A DNA stretch of 64,000 bases from assembly GCA_030673965.1 (NCBI GenBank), contig JAUTCN010000004.1, positions 78,128-142,127 on the forward strand, given 5' to 3'. A program made the translations under genes and the position numbers. The notes beneath the pieces were generated by a model. The model was not told the origin of the DNA. It was given only the letters and a program-made list of their open reading frames with translations, and made no database searches. Of this stretch, positions 1 to 8,387 are shown piece by piece (the stretch's first letter is position 1; each line of letters starts with the position of its first letter). Source of the DNA: Fusobacterium sp. JB019. Lineage in GTDB: Bacteria; Fusobacteriota; Fusobacteriia; Fusobacteriales; Fusobacteriaceae.

Positions 1-647
1 GAAGTTGGATAGTATCCTGCTAAGTACATACGTTTAGTTTCTTCATCAAACTTAAGTATTCCTCTGTCTGTTACTACCATTACTGGTCCTCTATTTCCAG
101 GAAGTCCTACTTTTTCACGACCTCCAGGTCCATCCATCCATCCTGGTGATGTTATATAATCTATTTTTTTCATAAATCTTCTTTTTTCATGTTGCATCAT
201 TATTATTGTATTTGAATAAGTTGCAATTCCATTAGCTCCACCTGAACCAGTGAATCTAGTTTTAGGATGATTATAATCTCCTATTGAAGTAGAGTTAACA
301 TTTCCATATGGATCTATTTGAGCTCCACCTATAAAAGCTATTAACCTATCAGAATCATGTAACCATTCATTTGCTTCAAATCCTATAAATCTTACATTTG
401 GCCATTGCACTCCACAATGTGCCATTAATCTATTGTCCCCAACACTTCTAGGTACTTCGATTGGTGCACAATCCATAAGTCCACTTTCCACTATTAAATT
501 ACATTTTGGGGCAAATACTCTTTTAGCTAAAGATGCTCCTATTAAAGGAAGTCCAGTTCCTACTATAACGATTTGTCCATCTTTTATTTGTTTACCTATT
601 GTAACTGCTTGCATTTCTTTATTTGTATAATTAGTATAATCTGCCAT
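1..647 (-). CDS. gctB: Glutaconate CoA-transferase subunit B (3' end cut by window edge)
   Basis: This is the beta subunit of the enzyme that moves CoA between acyl-CoA and (R)-2-hydroxyglutarate or glutaconate in glutamate fermentation. Only the first 215 or so residues lie in the window; the reading frame is open to base 1. A glutamate falls exactly at residue 54 in the context VESG, the position known to carry the covalent CoA-thioester in the Acidaminococcus enzyme (family knowledge). Glycine-rich stretches (GGAQID, GSGGANG) match class I CoA-transferases. The ATG at 647 lies 3 bases past the gctA stop, so the two subunits are translated in tandem. Other hydroxyglutarate-pathway genes may follow off the left edge. 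Confidence 0.93.
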   Translation of the reverse strand, partial: MADYTNYTNKEMQAVTIGKQIKDGQIVIVGTGLPLIGASLAKRVFAPKCNLIVESGLMDCAPIEVPRSVGDNRLMAHCGVQWPNVRFIGFEANEWLHDSDRLIAFIGGAQIDPYGNVNSTSIGDYNHPKTRFTGSGGANGIATYSNTIIMMQHEKRRFMKKIDYITSPGWMDGPGGREKVGLPGNRGPVMVVTDRGILKFDEETKRMYLAGYYPT

Positions 648-650
648 TTC

Positions 651-1607
651 CTACTTTACCCCCTTTGTAGCATATCCTAAACCTGGAACTATATTTAAAT
701 CTACTAAACGAGAAGCTCCTAATTTATTGATATAAGCTTCATGATTTGGTACATCATAAACCCATTCTTGAATAAATGCATCAAAATCTTCTTGAGTTTT
801 ACTTACTTTATCATAAAGTTTTAAGAAATCATTGTCATAATCATAATATCCATAACATTGAGTTGGATGAGCTCCATATGGTAAATGAACTACTGCATCT
901 ACGCAGAAACATGGAATAGAATTTTTAGTAGGATCTTTACGAATTTCTTCGTTACTTACTAACTCTTCACAAGTTACTATACAACGTTTTGCTGCTATTG
1001 CGATATCTACATCATGGAATTCGTCACCTAAAATAGAACAAGTTCCATCTGGAGATGCTTTTTGTACATGGATTAAAGCTAAATCTATTTCAGGTACTGG
1101 AACAGCTACCACTTTTTCTCCTGGGTTGAATGGATTTTCAACATATACAAATTTATCATCTGGTATTTTTGGTATAGTTTTTCTTATTTCTTTTGAAATT
1201 CCCCATTTATTTACTAAATCAGTTCCCATCATTAAACGAACTGGTAAATAAGGTAATCCTAATGAAGCTGCATGTAACATTAACATAATAACATCTTGAG
1301 AATAATCTTCCATATGAAGTTTCCCTGCTTCAAACCATTTTCTGAAACGTCTAGAAACATTTGTTACTCCTGAATTTGCTGTATAACAGTTAATGTATGC
1401 TTTAACACGGTCACACCCTATAAGCATGTCCCAATCTCCACCTGCAGGTCCACCTTCTCCTACAAAATCTTTAAATCCTTGTCTTAAAATTTCATAAACT
1501 AATGAATATGGTTTTCTGTTTGTAGTGAAACCACCAATTACTATGTGATCTTCATTTTTGACATATTTTGCTACTGCTTCTTTTAAAGTTAACACTTTAT
1601 TTTCCAC
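651..1607 (-). CDS. gctA: Glutaconate CoA-transferase subunit A
   Basis: This is the alpha subunit, partner of the gctB product, 318 residues and of normal length for the family. The N-terminal half has the CoA-transferase glycine-rich signature (VIGGFTTNRKP near residues 23-33; GEGGPAGGDWD near 50-60) and the C-terminal half the conserved YGAHPTQCYGYYDYD block. A good Shine-Dalgarno (AAGGAGG) precedes the ATG. It lies in the gcdD-gcdC-gcdB-gctA-gctB gene order, 120 bases after gcdB, and that gap carries an inverted repeat that could set relative expression. Together with gctB it activates 2-hydroxyglutarate for dehydration to glutaconyl-CoA. Confidence 0.95.
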   Translation of the reverse strand: MENKVLTLKEAVAKYVKNEDHIVIGGFTTNRKPYSLVYEILRQGFKDFVGEGGPAGGDWDMLIGCDRVKAYINCYTANSGVTNVSRRFRKWFEAGKLHMEDYSQDVIMLMLHAASLGLPYLPVRLMMGTDLVNKWGISKEIRKTIPKIPDDKFVYVENPFNPGEKVVAVPVPEIDLALIHVQKASPDGTCSILGDEFHDVDIAIAAKRCIVTCEELVSNEEIRKDPTKNSIPCFCVDAVVHLPYGAHPTQCYGYYDYDNDFLKLYDKVSKTQEDFDAFIQEWVYDVPNHEAYINKLGASRLVDLNIVPGLGYATKGVK

Positions 1608-1672
1608 GTCAAAAACCTCCTTAAAATATTTGTTTTTTTATTTTTACTTATAAATTTTATTTTATTACTTTA

Positions 1673-1715
1673 ATATATAGTAACATATTGCATTACACAG
1701 TACATTACTATATAT
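1673..1715. repeat. Inverted repeat in the gcdB-gctA gap
   Basis: Eleven-base perfect arms (ATATATAGTAA at 1673-1683 and TTACTATATAT at 1705-1715) flank a 21-base centre. There is no U-run on either strand, so an intrinsic terminator is unlikely. It may be an mRNA processing or stabilising hairpin, or an operator. Nothing else is recognised in this 120-base gap. Confidence 0.5.
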
Positions 1716-1727
1716 TTTTAATTACTT

Positions 1728-2867
1728 TTATCCAAAAATCATCATAAAGAATCCTGCTGCAACAGCTGATCCTATAACCCCTGCAACATTTGGTCCCATT
1801 GCATGCATTAATAAGAAGTTAGTTGGATTAGCTTTAGCTCCTTCAACTTGTGCAACTCTTGCTGCCATTGGTACTGCCGAAACTCCAGCTGCTCCAATTA
1901 ATGGATTTATTTTTCCTTTTGTTAGAAAACATAATAATTTCCCTAACAATAAACCACCCATAGTAGAGAAACAGAAAGCTAAAAGTCCCATCCCTATGAT
2001 TGCTAATGTTTGAGTTCTTAAGAATATTGCTCCGTCTGATGTTGCCCCAACTGCTAACCCTAACATAATAGTTACTATATTACATAGCGCATTTTGACAA
2101 GTATCTGATAAACGTCCTACTACTCCAGACTCTCTCATTAAATTTCCATACATTAACATACCAATTAATGGAGCTACTGAAGGAAGTAATAAAGAACAGA
2201 ATAATGTTACGAATACTGGGAAAACAACTTTTTCAGTTTTAGAAACTTTTCTTAATTGTCCCATTTTAATTTTTCTTTCTTCTTCTGTAGTTAAAGCTCT
2301 CATAATAGGAGGTTGAATCATTGGAATCAACGCCATATATGAATACGCTGCAACGGCTATTGGTGCAACTAATTGAGGTGCCAGATTATTTGCAATATAA
2401 ATTGCTGTAGGTCCATCTGCTCCACCTATAATCCCTATAGCTGCTGCTTCTCCAACTGAAAATAATCCAGTTGCATTTGCTAACATAAATGCTACATATA
2501 TACCAAATTGTGCTGCTGCTCCTAATACCAAACTTATTGGGTTTGCAATTAACGGACCAAAATCAGTCATTGCTCCAACACACATGAATATTAAACATGG
2601 GAATAAACTACTTTTTACCCCATTATATATAATTCTTAAAATTCCTGATGAATACCAAGGATCTGCATGTTTCATTAAATCTGCTAATGGTAAATTCGCT
2701 AAAAACATTCCGAAAGCTATCGGTAAAAGTAATAACGGCTCAAACTTTTTAACAATAGCTAGATATAATAGTACAAAAGCTACTAACATCATAACAGCTT
2801 GTTGCCAACTTATTGCTAAAAATCCTGATTGCATCAGTAATTCTTTTAATACTGTAAAAAAGTTCAT
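1728..2867 (-). CDS. gcdB: Sodium-pumping glutaconyl-CoA decarboxylase, beta subunit
   Basis: This integral membrane subunit decarboxylates carboxybiotin and pumps Na+ outward. The 379-residue protein is almost entirely hydrophobic helices and carries the GGADGPT motif (about residues 147-153), whose Asp is essential for Na+ transport in the OadB/GcdB/MmdB family. Family members decarboxylate oxaloacetate, methylmalonyl-CoA or glutaconyl-CoA; the glutaconyl assignment here comes from the adjoining glutaconate CoA-transferase genes. It starts 13 bases after gcdC with a GGAGG site. The biotin-dependent carboxyltransferase (alpha) subunit is not in the window and must be encoded elsewhere, perhaps beyond the left edge. 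Confidence 0.93.
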   Translation of the reverse strand: MNFFTVLKELLMQSGFLAISWQQAVMMLVAFVLLYLAIVKKFEPLLLLPIAFGMFLANLPLADLMKHADPWYSSGILRIIYNGVKSSLFPCLIFMCVGAMTDFGPLIANPISLVLGAAAQFGIYVAFMLANATGLFSVGEAAAIGIIGGADGPTAIYIANNLAPQLVAPIAVAAYSYMALIPMIQPPIMRALTTEEERKIKMGQLRKVSKTEKVVFPVFVTLFCSLLLPSVAPLIGMLMYGNLMRESGVVGRLSDTCQNALCNIVTIMLGLAVGATSDGAIFLRTQTLAIIGMGLLAFCFSTMGGLLLGKLLCFLTKGKINPLIGAAGVSAVPMAARVAQVEGAKANPTNFLLMHAMGPNVAGVIGSAVAAGFFMMIFG

Positions 2868-2880
2868 TTAATGTTCCTCC

Positions 2881-3297
2881 TTATTTAAGAACAACTAAAG
2901 TTGCGTCTGTATCTACTGCATCCCCAGCTTTAACAAGAACAGAATCAACTGTTCCATCAGCTGAAGCAACTACTTCAGTTTCCATCTTCATAGCTTCTAA
3001 AACTACTACTACTTGTCCAAATTTAACTGCATCTCCTGCTTTAACTTTAACATCTAAAACTGTTCCTGGTAAAGGACTTACTACTGATGATTCTCCTGCT
3101 GCTGGAGTTGCTGCTGGTGCAGGTGCTGCTGGTGCCGCTTGAACTGGTGCTGCTGGTGCAGGTGCTGCTTGAACTGGTGCAGGTGCAATAACTGCATTTG
3201 GATTAGCTATTTCTTCACGTGTTAATGCTCTATAATCCTCAACTCTTTCTAATTCTACCTCATATTTTTTCCCATTTAATGTAGCTATGTATTTCAT
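2881..3297 (-). CDS. gcdC: Biotin carrier subunit of glutaconyl-CoA decarboxylase
   Basis: This protein shuttles CO2 from the carboxyltransferase to the GcdB pump on covalently bound biotin. Of its 138 residues, about 1-35 form an N-terminal segment, about 37-68 an Ala-Pro-Gln linker made of near-repeats of APVQAAPAPA, and about 70-138 a biotinyl/lipoyl domain. The biotinylation site is EAMKME with Lys104. The linker is encoded by an imperfect DNA repeat of roughly 30 bases, so its length could vary between strains. It is preceded by AGGTAGGG and sits between gcdD and gcdB. It is the likely main consumer of the biotin made by the bio operon in this window. Confidence 0.95.
   Translation of the reverse strand: MKYIATLNGKKYEVELERVEDYRALTREEIANPNAVIAPAPVQAAPAPAAPVQAAPAAPAPAATPAAGESSVVSPLPGTVLDVKVKAGDAVKFGQVVVVLEAMKMETEVVASADGTVDSVLVKAGDAVDTDATLVVLK
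3106..3186. repeat. Ala-Pro linker coding repeat in gcdC
   Basis: Imperfect direct repeats of about 30 bases (for example GCTTGAACTGGTGC at 3137-3150 and again at 3167-3180) encode the flexible APVQAAP linker between the two ends of the biotin carrier. Slippage here would lengthen or shorten the swinging arm in frame. Confidence 0.75.
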
Positions 3298-3352
3298 ATT
3301 AATATAACCCTACCTTTCAATTTTTATTTTTTTGTTTTTTTTGTTTTTCTTA

Positions 3353-3634
3353 CTATTTTACTTCTTTGATTTCTTTAATTTTATATTCCCCTTTTAAAGA
3401 ACGAACTTCTTCAGATACAGCAGCCATAATAACTGCATATACATCATCGTTGTTCTCTTTTTTAGGTTGAACTACTGGCTTTTTGCTTTCTTCTTGTCCT
3501 GAAAATTTTCCAAAAATTTTAGAAAATACTACTATTGACAAGGCTAATGTTACCAAAGCTGAAAACACTATTGAAACACCCAAACCTGATATGACTAGTG
3601 ATTCCATAAAAGTCATTACATTACCTTCGAACAT
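3353..3634 (-). CDS. gcdD: OadG-like small membrane subunit of the decarboxylase
   Basis: This 93-residue protein has one membrane span (about residues 12-36), a charged linker and a C-terminal part with DVYAVIMAAVSEE, the pattern of the OadG/GcdD gamma-delta family. It is known to hold the alpha, beta and carrier subunits together at the membrane. It is the first gene of the operon. The strong AAGGAGGTG site lies 11 bases before the chosen ATG; a later in-frame ATG (MTFMESL) has no such site. Position next to gcdC and gcdB supports the assignment more than the sequence alone, which is weakly conserved. Confidence 0.85.
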   Translation of the reverse strand: MFEGNVMTFMESLVISGLGVSIVFSALVTLALSIVVFSKIFGKFSGQEESKKPVVQPKKENNDDVYAVIMAAVSEEVRSLKGEYKIKEIKEVK

Positions 3635-3684
3635 TTAATAATACACCTCCTTGTGTTATTATTTTATTTCTTTTATTCCATATT

Positions 3685-3700
3685 GTGGAACGCATTCCAC
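3685..3700. promoter_or_regulatory. Candidate IclR-family operator
   Basis: A perfect dyad, GTGGAA-CGCA-TTCCAC, starts about 9 bases downstream of the predicted start site of the gcd operon. IclR-family repressors often bind TGGAA/TTCCA palindromes, and the iclR gene is the next gene. A further TTCCA at 3676-3680 forms a second, offset pairing with TGGAA. Binding is inferred. Confidence 0.6.
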
Positions 3701-3715
3701 TAATTTTATAAAAAG

Positions 3716-3744
3716 ATTATAATACAACACTTCTTAGAAGTCAA
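3716..3744 (-). promoter_or_regulatory. Sigma70-type promoter of the gcd-gct operon
   Basis: On the minus strand TTGACT (3739-3744) and TATAAT (3716-3721) are separated by 17 bases. This is close to consensus and fits strong expression of a catabolic operon. The predicted start is near 3709, just before the dyad at 3685-3700. Confidence 0.75.
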
Positions 3745-3841
3745 TAGTTTTTTTTAACTATAGTCGTATTACATAATATTTTCTCTTATTTAATTCATTG
3801 CATCCTGCAACAGTACAGTTTAAGATGCCGTTATATAATTT

Positions 3842-4597
3842 TTATATTCTTTTAGAATATCCCATACATTGAGATAATTCTTCTCCCATATCTTTTACTA
3901 CTTCCTTTAAAAACTCTATTCTTTCATCAGTTAAACTTTTGTTTCTTAAAACTACAATTCCTATAGAAGATATAACTTTTCCATTGCTGTTAAATATAGG
4001 AGAAGCTATCCCCATTGTTCCTTTAACATAATCTCCTGTAGAAGTTGATATTCCATCTTCTCTTATTTTTTCCAACTTTTTTAAAAGTTGTTCCCCCGTC
4101 ATTTTTAATTTGCATTTTTTATTAACAATAATCTTCTTTATATATGCATCTATAAAATCTTCACCTTGATAAGCTAATATTGCTCTTCTGATTGCCCCAT
4201 AATGTAAATATAGTTCATCCCCAAATTCTTCTACTATTTTTAAAGTTCTTGGACCATCTATTCTTTCCAATACAATTCCTTTATTTCCCACAGGAATAAC
4301 CAAAAATGTGTCTTCTCCTGTTAAGGTAACTAATTTTTTTAGAATAGGATATGCAATCTTTTGTAAATGAATATTTTTAGAAGCTGCAGTACCTAAAGAT
4401 ATTAAAGCTGGACCTAACATATAATAATGAGAATTTCCATCTTTTACCACATATTTTTCAGAACATAATGTTTTCAAAATACGGTGAACTGTACTTGGTG
4501 GTAAATTTAGTTCTTCTACTATCTGAGCTATTGTGCAGCTTTCTTTCGCTTTTAAAACTCCTAATACTTCAATAGACTTTAATAAGCTTTGAATCAT
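3842..4597 (-). CDS. IclR-family transcriptional regulator
   Basis: This 251-residue regulator has an N-terminal winged helix-turn-helix (about 10-60; recognition helix around PPSTVHRILKTL) and a C-terminal IclR effector domain (about 75-245). It lies between the glutamate-decarboxylase operon and divergent gltS, so it probably controls one or both; the effector is unknown. MIQSLLKSIEVL is a typical IclR start, and ATG 4597 is the only usable start codon. That ATG has no Shine-Dalgarno close by, while a strong AAAGGAGGG lies about 50 bases upstream without a matching start codon. The protein ends about 98 bases before the predicted gcd -35 box. Confidence 0.9.
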   Translation of the reverse strand: MIQSLLKSIEVLGVLKAKESCTIAQIVEELNLPPSTVHRILKTLCSEKYVVKDGNSHYYMLGPALISLGTAASKNIHLQKIAYPILKKLVTLTGEDTFLVIPVGNKGIVLERIDGPRTLKIVEEFGDELYLHYGAIRRAILAYQGEDFIDAYIKKIIVNKKCKLKMTGEQLLKKLEKIREDGISTSTGDYVKGTMGIASPIFNSNGKVISSIGIVVLRNKSLTDERIEFLKEVVKDMGEELSQCMGYSKRI

Positions 4598-5014
4598 AAT
4601 ATTTTGTTGTTTATAAAAATCTTTTAAATTTCTATAACTTTTCCCTCCTTTCTTTCATTAATATATTATAAATTTTTTATAATACAAATTTAAATACTCT
4701 ATTTTTTAGTATACTATTTTTTTTCAAAATAGCAAATTTTTTTGATAATGTTTTTTTATGAATTATCTTTTCTCTTAGAAACAAAGAGTTTATACCGACA
4801 CTATATACTTCATATATACATCGTATATGCTAACATTAAAAATATAAATTTTTAGATATTTGAATTATATGGTATTATCGTTTATGAAGTGATAAATAAG
4901 TACATTTTCCTTATCTTTTTTATCGAATCTGAACAAACTTAGTTTTTCATTCAGTAGTACTTACTTTTTAGTGCTATTAATGATATATATAATACAAATA
5001 GGGGGTAATATTTT
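4598..5014. other. 417-base divergent control region between iclR and gltS
   Basis: No credible gene is present. On the minus side there is the orphan site AAAGGAGGG near 4647-4655. In the middle is the AT-rich dyad CATATA (4811-4816) and TATATG (4824-4829). On the plus side TATAAT occurs at 4988-4993, with no good -35 box, followed by GGGGG at 5001-5005 ahead of gltS. No copy of the TGGAA/TTCCA dyad seen at the gcd promoter was found. The length suggests more regulation than can be resolved by eye. Confidence 0.5.
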
Positions 5015-6214
5015 ATGACGTTTAATTTTAACATGTATGAAACTCTTGCTATTGCAATTGTTATACTTCTAGTTGGAGATTTCTTGAAAAAAAGAATTTC
5101 TGTACTTGAAAGATTTTTTATTCCTGAACCAGTTATTGGTGGGGTACTATTTTCTATAATTTTACTTATAGGACATAACACTAATATGTTCAATTTCACT
5201 TTTGATGGAACTTTAAAGACTTTCTTAATGGTTGCTTTCTACGCAACAGTAGGATTCCTTGCAAGTTTCGAACTTCTAAAAAAAGGTGGAGTTGGAGTTG
5301 CTTTGTTCCTAGTATGTGCTATTATACTAGTTACTCTTCAAGATATAGTTGGTGTTTCTTTAGCTAAAATGTTTGGATTACATCCATACATTGGTCTTGC
5401 AGCCGGATCTGTTCCTTTAACAGGTGGACACGGAACTTCTGGAGCATTCGGTCCTATCATGGAACAAGCTGGAGCTACTGGAGCAATGTCTGTTGCTATG
5501 GCTTCTGCTACTTTTGGACTTGTTGCTGGTTGTTTAATCGGTGGACCTATCGCTAAGAAATTAATTGAAAAATTCAAACTTCAAGGACCTAAAGAAGAAA
5601 CTGTACTTAATGAAGATGGTACTGATTCTGAAACTGCTGTTGTTGAACATAGAATGACTGAACAATCTATAACTCATGCAATTGTTGCTATTGGTTTAGC
5701 AGTTGGTTGTGGTGTTTGGATTCCAGCTTTTTCTAAAGCTCACGGTTTAGCTTTACCTATTTACTTAGGACCAATGATCATTGCAGCTCTTATCAGAAAT
5801 ATCATGGATGCTTCTAAAAAGAAACTTCCTTTAAAAGAAATTTCTGTTATTGGAAATATCGCACTTGCTTTATTCCTTGCTATGGCATTAATGTCTATGA
5901 AATTATGGCAGCTTGCTGACCTAGCTTTACCATTAATTGTTATCTTATTGGTTCAAACTTTTATGATGGGTGTATTCGCTTACTTCATTACATTTAATGT
6001 AATGGGAAGAGACTATGACGCAGCTACTATAGCATGTGGACATTGTGGATTTGGAATGGGAGCTACTCCTAATGCAATGGCTAACATGGAAGCTTTCACT
6101 AAAGCAAACGGACCATCTATCAAGGCATTCTTTGTTATACCTTTAGTTGGATCTCTATTCATAGATTTCTTTAACGCTTTCGTTATAACTACTTTTATGA
6201 ATATTTTCAAATAA
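5015..6214 (+). CDS. gltS: Sodium/glutamate symporter GltS
   Basis: This inner-membrane carrier imports glutamate with Na+. Its 399 residues show the two-fold inverted-repeat plan of the ESS family: a first glycine-rich re-entrant motif GGHGTSGAFG at about 137-146 and a second, CGFGMGATPNAMANM, at about 345-359, separated by a charged cytoplasmic loop near 185-215. It has a clear GGGGG ribosome site and a strong terminator after the stop. Divergent placement from iclR and the gcd-gct operon implies that it supplies substrate to the decarboxylase pathway, with the Na+ it uses re-exported by GcdB. Confidence 0.96.
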   Translation: MTFNFNMYETLAIAIVILLVGDFLKKRISVLERFFIPEPVIGGVLFSIILLIGHNTNMFNFTFDGTLKTFLMVAFYATVGFLASFELLKKGGVGVALFLVCAIILVTLQDIVGVSLAKMFGLHPYIGLAAGSVPLTGGHGTSGAFGPIMEQAGATGAMSVAMASATFGLVAGCLIGGPIAKKLIEKFKLQGPKEETVLNEDGTDSETAVVEHRMTEQSITHAIVAIGLAVGCGVWIPAFSKAHGLALPIYLGPMIIAALIRNIMDASKKKLPLKEISVIGNIALALFLAMALMSMKLWQLADLALPLIVILLVQTFMMGVFAYFITFNVMGRDYDAATIACGHCGFGMGATPNAMANMEAFTKANGPSIKAFFVIPLVGSLFIDFFNAFVITTFMNIFK

Positions 6215-6232
6215 AAACAAATCATTAAAATA

Positions 6233-6268
6233 GAAAAGCCCTCTAGGATAAATCCTAGAGGGCTTTTC
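6233..6268. terminator. Terminator after gltS
   Basis: Near-perfect long hairpin: GAAAAGCCCTCTAGGAT (6233-6249) and its complement (6252-6268). It is GC-rich in the core with a T-run on the plus strand and an equal run on the minus strand, so it may work both ways. The 128 bases between this and the next hairpin contain nothing recognised. Confidence 0.9.
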
Positions 6269-6396
6269 ATATGTGTTCCTAAAACGTCTTTTAGCCTTCT
6301 TTTTAAGTTACTCTATTATTCTTCTATAGTTTAATTGTAGAAACTCTCTATTAACTTAATAAAGCAATATAGAAGCTCAACTTTTATTAACACAAT

Positions 6397-6430
6397 AAAA
6401 AAACTCTCCAGCTTAAAGCTAGAGAGTTTT
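6397..6430 (-). terminator. Terminator after pfkA
   Basis: The hairpin pairs ACTCTCCAGCTT with AAGCTAGAGAGT with one mismatch. On the minus strand it is followed by seven T residues. It begins 3 bases past the pfkA stop. Confidence 0.88.
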
Positions 6431-6433
6431 CAT

Positions 6434-7399
6434 CTATCTTGAGAACACATCTGCAACACGATACAAATCTATAACATCTTGTTTCTTTTCACCTTCCCAA
6501 GCATAAGAAATAGGATGCGTTACTATAGTTCCATTTTCTATACCTACCATAACTCCACCTTTTTCTTCTTCTAGGACTTCCACTGCTTTTAAAGCCATTC
6601 TTGTAGCTATAATCCTATCTCTTCCTGAAGGAGCTCCTCCTCTTTGGACATGTCCTAAAATAACTGATCTAACTTCTGTAGAAACTTTCTCTTTTAATTT
6701 TTTTTCTATCTCTAATATATCTCCAGCACCTTCTGCAACTAATATAATATCATGAAGTCTTCCAGTATTTCTTCTTTGTTTAATTTGAAAAGCTAACATT
6801 TCAATAGAATTCTCAACTTCTGGTATAAGCAACCCATCTCCACCACCAGCAAGACAAGCATGAACCGCTAAATCTCCAGCGCTTCTTCCCATAACTTCTA
6901 TCAAAATTGTCCTTTCGTGAGAAGTAGCAGTATCTCTTAATTTAGAAATAGCATCTAATATTGTATTCAAACAAGTATCGAAACCTATTGTAAAATCAGT
7001 TCCAATTATATCATTATCAATAGTACCTGGCAATCCTACAACTTTTATCCCATGTTCCTTTGCTAAAAGATCTGCTCCATGATAAGATCCATCCCCACCT
7101 ATAACTATAAGACCTTCTATTCCTCTTCTTTTTAAGTTTTCAGCTGCTATTGCTCTATATTTAGGATCTTTGAATTCTGGACATCTAGCAGTTAAAAGAG
7201 CCGTTCCTCCTCTTTCTATAATCCCAGATAAAAATGATCCTTCTATTAAAAAGATTTCATCCATTAACATTCCATGGTATCCTCTTCTAACACCATAAAC
7301 TTCCATTCCCTTATATTGAGCCATTTTTGCTGCTGCTCTTATGGCTGCATTCATTCCAGGAGCATCTCCTCCACTTGTTAAAATAGCTATTTTTTTCAT
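6434..7399 (-). CDS. pfkA: ATP-dependent 6-phosphofructokinase
   Basis: This enzyme phosphorylates fructose 6-phosphate in glycolysis. At 321 residues it matches the bacterial allosteric PfkA type. Visible motifs are TSGGDAPGMN near the start (ATP loop), GGDGS near residue 103, PGTIDNDI near 125 (catalytic Asp) and MGRSAGDLA near 169 (substrate binding); GGDG at the ATP site marks the ATP-dependent rather than pyrophosphate-dependent form. GGGGT precedes the ATG. It follows accD-accA by 27 bases on the same strand, so it is probably co-transcribed with the acetyl-CoA carboxylase genes, and it ends the unit at a terminator. Confidence 0.96.
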   Translation of the reverse strand: MKKIAILTSGGDAPGMNAAIRAAAKMAQYKGMEVYGVRRGYHGMLMDEIFLIEGSFLSGIIERGGTALLTARCPEFKDPKYRAIAAENLKRRGIEGLIVIGGDGSYHGADLLAKEHGIKVVGLPGTIDNDIIGTDFTIGFDTCLNTILDAISKLRDTATSHERTILIEVMGRSAGDLAVHACLAGGGDGLLIPEVENSIEMLAFQIKQRRNTGRLHDIILVAEGAGDILEIEKKLKEKVSTEVRSVILGHVQRGGAPSGRDRIIATRMALKAVEVLEEEKGGVMVGIENGTIVTHPISYAWEGEKKQDVIDLYRVADVFSR

Positions 7400-7426
7400 A
7401 TTACCCCTCCAAGTTTTGCATATGTT

Positions 7427-8374
7427 TTACTCTTCTAAAAATATACCCATTTTTCTATACTTATTATATCTATTTTCCAATAAAGTATCTATCTCTATTT
7501 TTTTCAACTCTTGAATTGATAACAATACTGCTTTTTTAAGGTTAATTTCTGCACATAATTTATCTTTATGAGCTCCTCCCAATGGTTCTGGTATTATCTC
7601 ATCTATTATCTGCAACTTTTTTAAATTTTGAGCTGAAATTTTTAAACTGGAAGCCGCTTTTTCTGATAAGCTACCATCTTTAAATAATATTGCTGCACAT
7701 CCTTCAGGTGAAATCACTGAATAAACAGAATGTTCAAGCATCATTACCTTATCGGCCACTGCAAGAGCCAAAGCTCCTCCACTTCCCCCTTCTCCAATTA
7801 TGATTGCTATTATTGGAGTTTTAATTCCTGACATTTCCATTAAATTTCTGGCAATAGCCTCTCCTTGACCTCTTTCCTCTGCTTCTAATCCCGGATAAGC
7901 TCCTGCTGTATCTATCAAGGTCAAAACCGGAATTTTAAATCTTTCTGCCAGTTTCATTAATCTCAAAGCTTTTCTGTAACCTTCTGGGCTAGCCATTCCA
8001 AAATTTCTATGGATTTTTTCATCCATACCTCTTCCTTTTTGAATTCCAATAATCATAAATTTATGACCTGATATTTTACAAAGGCCTCCTACTATAGCTC
8101 CATCATCTCCAAATAATCTATCTCCATGTAACTCAACAAAATCTTCTGTAATTCCATTTATGTATTCAACTGTATTTGGTCTTTCTGGATTTCTAGCAAT
8201 ATAAACTTTTTCCCAATCACTAAGATTAGAATAAACCTCTTTCGCTCTTTTCTTATATTCTTTTTCTAATTTATTTATCTCATCATCTAAATTAATATTT
8301 TTATCTGTAGAAAATTGTTTTAACTCTTCTATTTTATTTTCTATTTCTAAAAGTTCTTTTTCAAATTCCACCAT
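7427..8374 (-). CDS. accA: Acetyl-CoA carboxylase carboxyltransferase subunit alpha
   Basis: Together with AccD this transfers the carboxyl group from biotin to acetyl-CoA to give malonyl-CoA for fatty-acid synthesis. The 315-residue protein has the N-terminal helical segment (1-60), the crotonase-like fold with GASPEGYRKA, DTAGAYPG and IGEGGSGGALALAVAD, and a normal C-terminus. It begins 13 bases after accD. AccB and AccC are not in this window, so the carboxylase genes are split between at least two loci. The biotin made by the bio operon is needed for the AccB partner. Confidence 0.95.
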   Translation of the reverse strand: MVEFEKELLEIENKIEELKQFSTDKNINLDDEINKLEKEYKKRAKEVYSNLSDWEKVYIARNPERPNTVEYINGITEDFVELHGDRLFGDDGAIVGGLCKISGHKFMIIGIQKGRGMDEKIHRNFGMASPEGYRKALRLMKLAERFKIPVLTLIDTAGAYPGLEAEERGQGEAIARNLMEMSGIKTPIIAIIIGEGGSGGALALAVADKVMMLEHSVYSVISPEGCAAILFKDGSLSEKAASSLKISAQNLKKLQIIDEIIPEPLGGAHKDKLCAEINLKKAVLLSIQELKKIEIDTLLENRYNKYRKMGIFLEE

Positions 8375-8387
8375 AACCCCCTAACAA

